Shown here piece after piece: positions 59,319 through 64,000 of a stretch of 64,000 bases of DNA. Source of the stretch: Flavobacterium oreochromis. GTDB lineage: Bacteria > Bacteroidota > Bacteroidia > Flavobacteriales > Flavobacteriaceae. Numbering within the stretch: the first letter of the stretch is position 1; every line of letters begins with the position of its first letter. The stretch covers positions 1,742,001 to 1,806,000 of the forward strand of contig NZ_CP067377.1 in the NCBI RefSeq assembly GCF_019565455.1, read 5' to 3'. The translations under genes and the position numbers were made by a program. The notes beneath the pieces were generated by a model, which ran no database searches, was not told where the DNA came from, and worked only from the letters and a program-made list of their open reading frames with translations.

Positions 59319-59373
59319 GAGATAATATATGTTCGTAGGAAATTTGCATAATAATTATAAATAATGAAAAATT

Positions 59374-59856
59374 ATGAAACGAATTTCATTAATCATTTTA
59401 GGTTTAACAATCCTGTTTTCATGTGGTAAAAAAGATAGTAAAACTGAAGATTTTTCAAAATCAACAGGAGAACAAGTAAATAAAAAAGAATCAAGTTCAG
59501 ATGTCTCTTCATATGATCCTAATAGAGGGGAAGGAAAGTTTGATAAAATTGAGTTAGGGGCATTAGATCCTACAAAAGCGACTGATGGAGAAAAAGTCTC
59601 TGCAATAAAATGTGTTTCTTGTCATAAAACTACAGATGAAAAACTAGTAGGGCCAGGGTGGAAAGGAGTGACAGAAAGAAGAAAACCAGAATGGATAATG
59701 AATTTTATAACAAATCCAGATCCAATGATTGATAAAGACCCAGAACTTCAAGCTCAATTAGAAATTTGTTTGGTAAGAATGCCAAATCAAGGTTTGACAG
59801 ATGATGAAGCGAGAAATATTTTAGAATATATGCGCAAAAATGATGGCGTTAAATAA
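59374..59856 (+). CDS. c-type cytochrome lipoprotein of the nos cluster
   Basis: 160 residues. Lipoprotein signal with Cys17 (TILFSCGKK), a charged linker to about residue 60, and a single class-I-like heme domain. The heme site is KCVSCHKTT (CxxCH) near 74-82, with the distal Met probably in VRMPNQGLTDDEA near 137-149. Nine bp before nosZ. In clade II nos clusters such cytochromes are thought to pass electrons to NosZ. Confidence 0.9.
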   Translation: MKRISLIILGLTILFSCGKKDSKTEDFSKSTGEQVNKKESSSDVSSYDPNRGEGKFDKIELGALDPTKATDGEKVSAIKCVSCHKTTDEKLVGPGWKGVTERRKPEWIMNFITNPDPMIDKDPELQAQLEICLVRMPNQGLTDDEARNILEYMRKNDGVK

Positions 59857-59864
59857 AGTGAATT

Positions 59865-61838
59865 ATGTATAAGAATATTTCAAAAATAGGATTGTTAATT
59901 TTAGTTGCAGGAAGTGTTTTTTCCTGTAAGCCTAAAAATTCAGGTGATGCTGTAAGTGGTAATGCCGCTCAAAAAGCTTACGTGGCACCAGGTAAATATG
60001 ATGAATTTTACAACTTTGTTTCGGGAGGATTTAGCGGACAACTTAGTGTATATGGATTACCAAGTGGTAGATTATTTAGAGTAATACCAGTATTTTCTGT
60101 AGACCCAGAAAAAGGATGGGGATATAGTGAAGAAACGAAACCAATGTTAAATACATCTAATGGATTTGTACCATGGGATGATTTACATCACACTGAATTA
60201 TCTCAAACAAATGGAGAGGTTGATGGACGTTGGGTATTTGGTAATGCTAATAATACACCTCGTATTGCCCGTATTGATTTAAAAACTTTCAAAACAGCTG
60301 AAATAATTGAATTACCAAATTCAGGAGGAAATCACTCATCTCCTTTTATTACAGAAAATACAGAATATGTTGTAGCAGGAACCCGATTTAGCGTGCCAGC
60401 AGATTATTCAGATGGAGATGTTGAAATTAATACTTTTAAGAAAAACTTTAAAGGTCATATAAGTTTTGTAAAAGTAGGTAAGGAAGGAGGTATGGATTTA
60501 GCTTTTCAAATTGTAACTCCTGGTGTTAATTTTGACTTATCTCATGCAGGTAAAGGAAAATCTCACGGATGGTTCTTCTTTTCTTGTTATAATACAGAGC
60601 AAGCTAATACATTATTAGAAGTTAACGCGTCTCAAAAAGATAAAGACTTTATAATGGCAGTAAACTGGAAAAAAGCGGAAGAATATCTAAAAGCAGGTAA
60701 AGCTAAAAAACAAAATGTTAAGTACGCTCATAACAAATGGAATGAAAAAACACATTCTGCCAGTTCAGAAATTAAAAACGAAGTATTCGTTTTAGATGCA
60801 GCAGAACTAAAAGATATTTGTTATATGATTCCGTGTCCTAAATCTCCGCATGGTTGTGATGTGGATCCTTCAGGAGAATATATTGTAGGTTCAGGAAAAT
60901 TAGCTGCTCTAGTACCTGTATTTAGTTTTGATAAAATGATAGATGCTATTAACAATAAAAAGTTTGAAGGAGCATTTGGAGGGATTAATGTAATAAAATA
61001 TGAGGCAGCTTTACACGGAGAAGTACAAAAGCCAGGTTTGGGACCCCTTCATACAGAGTTTGATGGTAGAGGAAATGCTTATACCACATTCTTTGTCTCA
61101 TCAGAAGTCGTAAAATGGGATCTGAAAACATTAAAAATATTAGATAGGGTGCCTACTTATTATTCTGTAGGACACTTATGTATTCCTGGAGGAGATAGTA
61201 AAAAACCTTTTGGTAAATATTTAATAGCTTATAATAAAATTACAAAAGATAGATATTTACCAACTGGACCAGAATTAGCACAATCTGCACAAATATTTGA
61301 TATTAGTGGAGATAAAATGCAAATGATCCTAGATTTTCCTACTATAGGAGAACCTCATTATGCTCAAGCTGCACCAGTAGATCTGATTAGAAATAATGGA
61401 CAGCTCAAGTTTTATAAAATAAATGAAAATAACCATCCTTTCGTTACAAAAGGAGAAAAAGAGGCTAAAGTTGTAAGAAAAGGGAATGTAGTTCATGTGT
61501 ACATGACATCTATCAGATCACATTTTGCACCTGATAATATTGAAGGAATAAAATTAGGAGACGAAGTCTATTTTCATGTAACTAACTTAGAGCAAGATTG
61601 GGATGTCCCTCATGGTTTTGCAATCAAAGGAGTAGATAATGGAGAGTTACTTATTATGCCTGGCGAAACTACTACCTTAAAGTGGATTCCTAAACGAGTA
61701 GGTATTTATCCTATGTATTGTACTGATTTTTGTAGTGCCTTACATCAGGAAATGCAAGGATATGTAAGAGTATCTCCCGCAGGTAGTAAAGTGCCTATCA
61801 CATATAGTGTAGGAACTAATTTACCTAACACAAAATAA
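59865..61838 (+). CDS. nosZ: Nitrous oxide reductase, clade II (Sec-dependent) type
   Basis: 657 residues. It has a Sec lipoprotein-like signal (LILVAGSVFSCKPK, Cys21), not a Tat signal, which marks clade II. The seven-bladed propeller shows CuZ-type His motifs: WDDLHHTELSQ, GGNHSSPF, LSHAGKGKSHGWFF, CPKSPHGCDVDPSG, GLGPLHTEFDGRG and GEPHYAQ. The C-terminal cupredoxin domain has DVPHGFAI and the CuA site YCTDFCSALHQEMQGY near 617-632. It reduces N2O to N2 in the periplasm. No nir or nor gene is in the window. Confidence 0.96.
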   Translation: MYKNISKIGLLILVAGSVFSCKPKNSGDAVSGNAAQKAYVAPGKYDEFYNFVSGGFSGQLSVYGLPSGRLFRVIPVFSVDPEKGWGYSEETKPMLNTSNGFVPWDDLHHTELSQTNGEVDGRWVFGNANNTPRIARIDLKTFKTAEIIELPNSGGNHSSPFITENTEYVVAGTRFSVPADYSDGDVEINTFKKNFKGHISFVKVGKEGGMDLAFQIVTPGVNFDLSHAGKGKSHGWFFFSCYNTEQANTLLEVNASQKDKDFIMAVNWKKAEEYLKAGKAKKQNVKYAHNKWNEKTHSASSEIKNEVFVLDAAELKDICYMIPCPKSPHGCDVDPSGEYIVGSGKLAALVPVFSFDKMIDAINNKKFEGAFGGINVIKYEAALHGEVQKPGLGPLHTEFDGRGNAYTTFFVSSEVVKWDLKTLKILDRVPTYYSVGHLCIPGGDSKKPFGKYLIAYNKITKDRYLPTGPELAQSAQIFDISGDKMQMILDFPTIGEPHYAQAAPVDLIRNNGQLKFYKINENNHPFVTKGEKEAKVVRKGNVVHVYMTSIRSHFAPDNIEGIKLGDEVYFHVTNLEQDWDVPHGFAIKGVDNGELLIMPGETTTLKWIPKRVGIYPMYCTDFCSALHQEMQGYVRVSPAGSKVPITYSVGTNLPNTK

Positions 61839-61849
61839 AATTCTTTTGT

Positions 61850-61907
61850 AAAACTGTCTAAGTTATAGAGGGCTTAGTAATAAAAATCTATTATTTAGAC
61901 AGTTTTT
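61850..61907 (+). terminator. Hairpin between nosZ and the next gene
   Basis: AAAACTGTCTAA (61850-61861) pairs with TTTAGACAGTTTT (61894-61906) around a ~32-nt loop, followed by TA-rich DNA. It could be an attenuating or mRNA-end-stabilising hairpin within the operon, giving more nosZ than downstream transcript. Confidence 0.5.
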
Positions 61908-61932
61908 ATTATTATTCTAATAATTTTTCAGA

Positions 61933-62520
61933 ATGAAAACTCAAAAGTTATCATTAATATCAAAAGTACTTCTAATAACCATATCCGTACTTTTTATATT
62001 ATCTGTTTTCTTCCCATTATGGCAAATACAACTTGACGCACCTCAATATCCAGAAGGATTAGTATTAAGATTATATGCTTATAAAATTGGAGGTGATGTA
62101 GAAATAATAAATGGTCTAAATCATTATATTGGAATGGCAACCCTTCATACAGAAAACTTTTTTGAATTTTCCGTTCTCACGTATATTCTAGTAAGTTTTG
62201 GATTAGTAGCATTGTTACTATTATTACTAGACAAAGTAAAATACATATTCATCTTTTTAATACTCTATATCGTATTTATAATACTATCAGCTATTGATTT
62301 TTATCGTTGGAATTATGAATATGGACATAATTTAGATCCTAATGCAGCCATAAAAGTGCCAGGAATGGCGTATCAACCACCTCTGATAGGTTATAAACAA
62401 TTATTAAATTTTGCTGCTTATTCTATTCCAGATATTGGAGGTTGGATGCTAGCAATGGTCGGGATTTTGTTACTTTTCATTCTTATTAAAGAAAAAAATA
62501 CTAGATATGTTGAACTATAA
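61933..62520 (+). CDS. Membrane protein of the nos cluster (NosB-like position)
   Basis: 195 residues with about four membrane spans (about 12-32, 78-98, 103-122, 165-186) and a first periplasmic loop (WQIQLDAPQYPEGLVLRLYAYKIGG). The PEGLxLxIxxxxIGGD phrase recurs in membrane proteins next to nosZ in clade II clusters. Function is not established; help in NosZ maturation or electron supply is suggested by position. Its stop overlaps the start of nosL by 14 bp. Confidence 0.75.
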   Translation: MKTQKLSLISKVLLITISVLFILSVFFPLWQIQLDAPQYPEGLVLRLYAYKIGGDVEIINGLNHYIGMATLHTENFFEFSVLTYILVSFGLVALLLLLLDKVKYIFIFLILYIVFIILSAIDFYRWNYEYGHNLDPNAAIKVPGMAYQPPLIGYKQLLNFAAYSIPDIGGWMLAMVGILLLFILIKEKNTRYVEL

Positions 62521-62935
62521 ATTTTTATTATTATTTAGTTTTGTCCTCTTTTTGTCCTGTGGGTCAGATAAGCCACAACCTATAAAATTAAATATAGACC
62601 AGTGTGAATCCTGTAAAATGACCATTTCAAATCCTCAGTTTTCTAGTGAAATTATCACCGAGAAAGGAAGATGTTATAAATTTGACGATATATTCTGCTT
62701 GCTTCAGTATATTAATAATACAAAAGTGAAAGTAAAAACTATATACGTATCAGATTATTCAAATAAAAATATGATTCCTATAGAAGAAGGTTTTTTTCTA
62801 AAGCATGAACAGTTTAATAGTCCTATGAATGGCAATATAGCATGCTTTTCAGATTTAAAAGAAACTAAAAAATATCAAACAGAACTTCATACAGATGTAT
62901 TAAATTGGAAACAATTAACTCAAATATACAAATAA
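62507..62935 (+). CDS. nosL: NosL copper-chaperone lipoprotein
   Basis: 142 residues. Lipoprotein signal with Cys18 (LFLSCGSDK). The NosL motif CESCKM lies near 33-38, followed by FSSEIITEKGRCYKFDDIFCLLQYI near 47-71. IYVSDYSNKNMIPIEEGFFLK and the terminal tail complete the fold. NosL binds Cu(I) and helps to load the copper centres of NosZ. It overlaps the gene before it and the probable start of nosD after it. Confidence 0.9.
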   Translation: MLNYKFLLLFSFVLFLSCGSDKPQPIKLNIDQCESCKMTISNPQFSSEIITEKGRCYKFDDIFCLLQYINNTKVKVKTIYVSDYSNKNMIPIEEGFFLKHEQFNSPMNGNIACFSDLKETKKYQTELHTDVLNWKQLTQIYK

Positions 62936-64000
62936 AAATACTAGCTATTTTAGCCTTAATTTATTTTCAAAATTCTTTTGCAAAAACAATTATAGTTACT
63001 CATTCAATAAAAAAAGCCATTCAACGAAGTGTAGATAATGATACTATTATTGTTCCTAAAAAAATATACAGAGAAGGAAATATATTAATTAATAAGAAGA
63101 TTGTCTTGATAGGTAAAGATTTTCCCGTTATTGATGGTCAAAATAAATTTGAAATATTTTCAATTAATGCGGACAATGTAGTTATAAAAGGTTTTAAGAT
63201 AATTAATTCAGGTTTTGCAGCACTTAATGATCCTTGTGGAATTAAGATATATGATCAAGAAAATATTATCATAGAAAATAATATTTTAGATAATAATTTT
63301 TTTGGAATTTATATTCAGAATGGAAAAAACTGTCAGATTAAAAATAATAAAATAAAAGCTTATGGTAAGGAAGAACAATTAATAGGAAACGGAATTCATT
63401 GTTGGAAAAGTCAAAATTTAAAAATTATAGGTAATATTATAACTGGACATAGAGACGGTATATATTTTGAATTTGTTACCAATTCTGTTATTTGGAGAAA
63501 TATTTCAAATAATAATATTCGTTACGGCTTACACTTTATGTTTTCTAATGACGATGCTTATATTACAAATGTTTTTAAAAATAATGGAGCAGGAGTAGCG
63601 GTAATGTTTACCAAAAATGTTAAAATGTTTAATAATTATTTTGAGGAAAATTGGGGCGATTCTGCTTATGGTTTATTGTTAAAGGAAATTTCGGATAGTT
63701 ATATCTATAATAATAAATTTTTAAGTAATACATCAGGAATTTACATGGAAGGTACCTCACGTATTTTAGTAGAGCAAAACCAATTTAAAAGTAATGGTTG
63801 GGGAATGAAAATACAAGCCAGTTGTATGGATAATGTAATAACCAATAATAATTTTATTAAAAATACATTTGATATAAGTACTAATGGAAGTTTAGTTCTT
63901 AATACTTTTAATAAGAACTATTGGGACAAATATGAAGGATATGATATTAATAAAGATGGTTTAGGAGATATTCCGTATCATCCACTCAGCCTATTTGCTG
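62905..64000 (+). CDS. nosD: NosD, periplasmic beta-helix maturation protein (runs off right edge)
   Basis: Open from about 62905 to the end of the window (at least 365 residues). The best start is a TTG at 62905 inside nosL, as no ATG lies near the signal peptide (IKILAILALIYFQNSFAK). The sequence is a right-handed beta-helix with repeated IxxNxI units: IVLIGKDFPVIDGQN, NADNVVIKGFKIINSG, HRDGIYFEFVTNSVI, YGLHFMFSNDDAYI and NYWDKYEGYDINKDGLGDIPYHP. These are NosD hallmarks. It works with NosF/NosY, not in view, to build the CuZ centre. Confidence 0.88.
   Translation, partial: METINSNIQIKILAILALIYFQNSFAKTIIVTHSIKKAIQRSVDNDTIIVPKKIYREGNILINKKIVLIGKDFPVIDGQNKFEIFSINADNVVIKGFKIINSGFAALNDPCGIKIYDQENIIIENNILDNNFFGIYIQNGKNCQIKNNKIKAYGKEEQLIGNGIHCWKSQNLKIIGNIITGHRDGIYFEFVTNSVIWRNISNNNIRYGLHFMFSNDDAYITNVFKNNGAGVAVMFTKNVKMFNNYFEENWGDSAYGLLLKEISDSYIYNNKFLSNTSGIYMEGTSRILVEQNQFKSNGWGMKIQASCMDNVITNNNFIKNTFDISTNGSLVLNTFNKNYWDKYEGYDINKDGLGDIPYHPLSLFA

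Noticed and set aside
1..64000. tRNA or rRNA genes
   Set aside because: No GC-richer cloverleaf-like stretch or rRNA motif was noticed by eye; a tRNAscan-SE run would settle it.

Overview
The window is AT-rich DNA from a member of the Bacteroidota, almost certainly Flavobacteriaceae and Flavobacterium-like. The signs are type IX secretion (T9SS) C-terminal sorting domains, flavobacterial promoters of the TTG-N18-20-TAnnTTTG form, Sec-exported lipoprotein NosZ, the long Bacteroidota forms of Rho and HutU, and a DUF4293 gene beside rho. No rRNA, tRNA or CRISPR array was seen.

Layout. 1-8560 is an accessory region. It holds an IS1182-type transposase running off the left edge, three copies of that element's end, an IS91 relic, a 187-bp duplicated repeat, a 184-bp MITE, and small genes packed as cassettes. 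At least three cassettes begin with GTT plus 7 private bases and end, at or just after the last stop codon, with the exact reverse complement. One is followed by a ~200-bp imperfect hairpin with nested R and L arms like an integron attC site. No integrase is visible. Cargo: Crp/Fnr regulator plus CPBP protease, a protein with a HEPN-like motif, a small lipoprotein, a mini ABC transporter, then an HxlR / SnoaL / DsbA-like redox group. 8749-16167 encodes a secreted S37 peptidase, an AraC regulator and a complete trans-4-hydroxyproline to 2-oxoglutarate route. 16329-20623 is leuACDB on the minus strand, with a short LeuA. 20767-26973 has a broken conserved gene, a T9SS M43 metalloprotease and der. 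27092-33428 is a heme-uptake locus (TonB receptor, HmuTUV). 33529-42246 has era, a truncated globin, a DUF155 protein, surface-glycan genes, an ABC exporter, GSCFA and DUF4230 proteins. 42692-50750 has rho, DUF4293, rhodanese, a long phenylalanine hydroxylase, a second truncated globin, a DUF4136 lipoprotein and hutU. 51094-59226 has a giant T9SS surface protein, an ACC-deaminase-like enzyme, a glucosaminidase and hemL. 59301-64000 is a clade II nitrous oxide reductase cluster (cytochrome c, nosZ, a membrane protein, nosL, nosD running off the right edge) behind a Crp/Fnr-type dyad.

How the genes fit together. The metalloprotease, the S37 prolyl peptidase and the hydroxyproline pathway suggest use of collagen-like host or detrital protein. 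Heme uptake, two globins and NosZ suggest life with blood or tissue iron and low-oxygen nitrogen oxides. HutU and phenylalanine hydroxylase add amino-acid catabolism.

A caution on quality: at least twelve otherwise intact genes are split by single-base frameshifts, nearly all in A/T runs of five or more. This may be sequencing error rather than real decay. Such genes are given here as one disrupted gene each.
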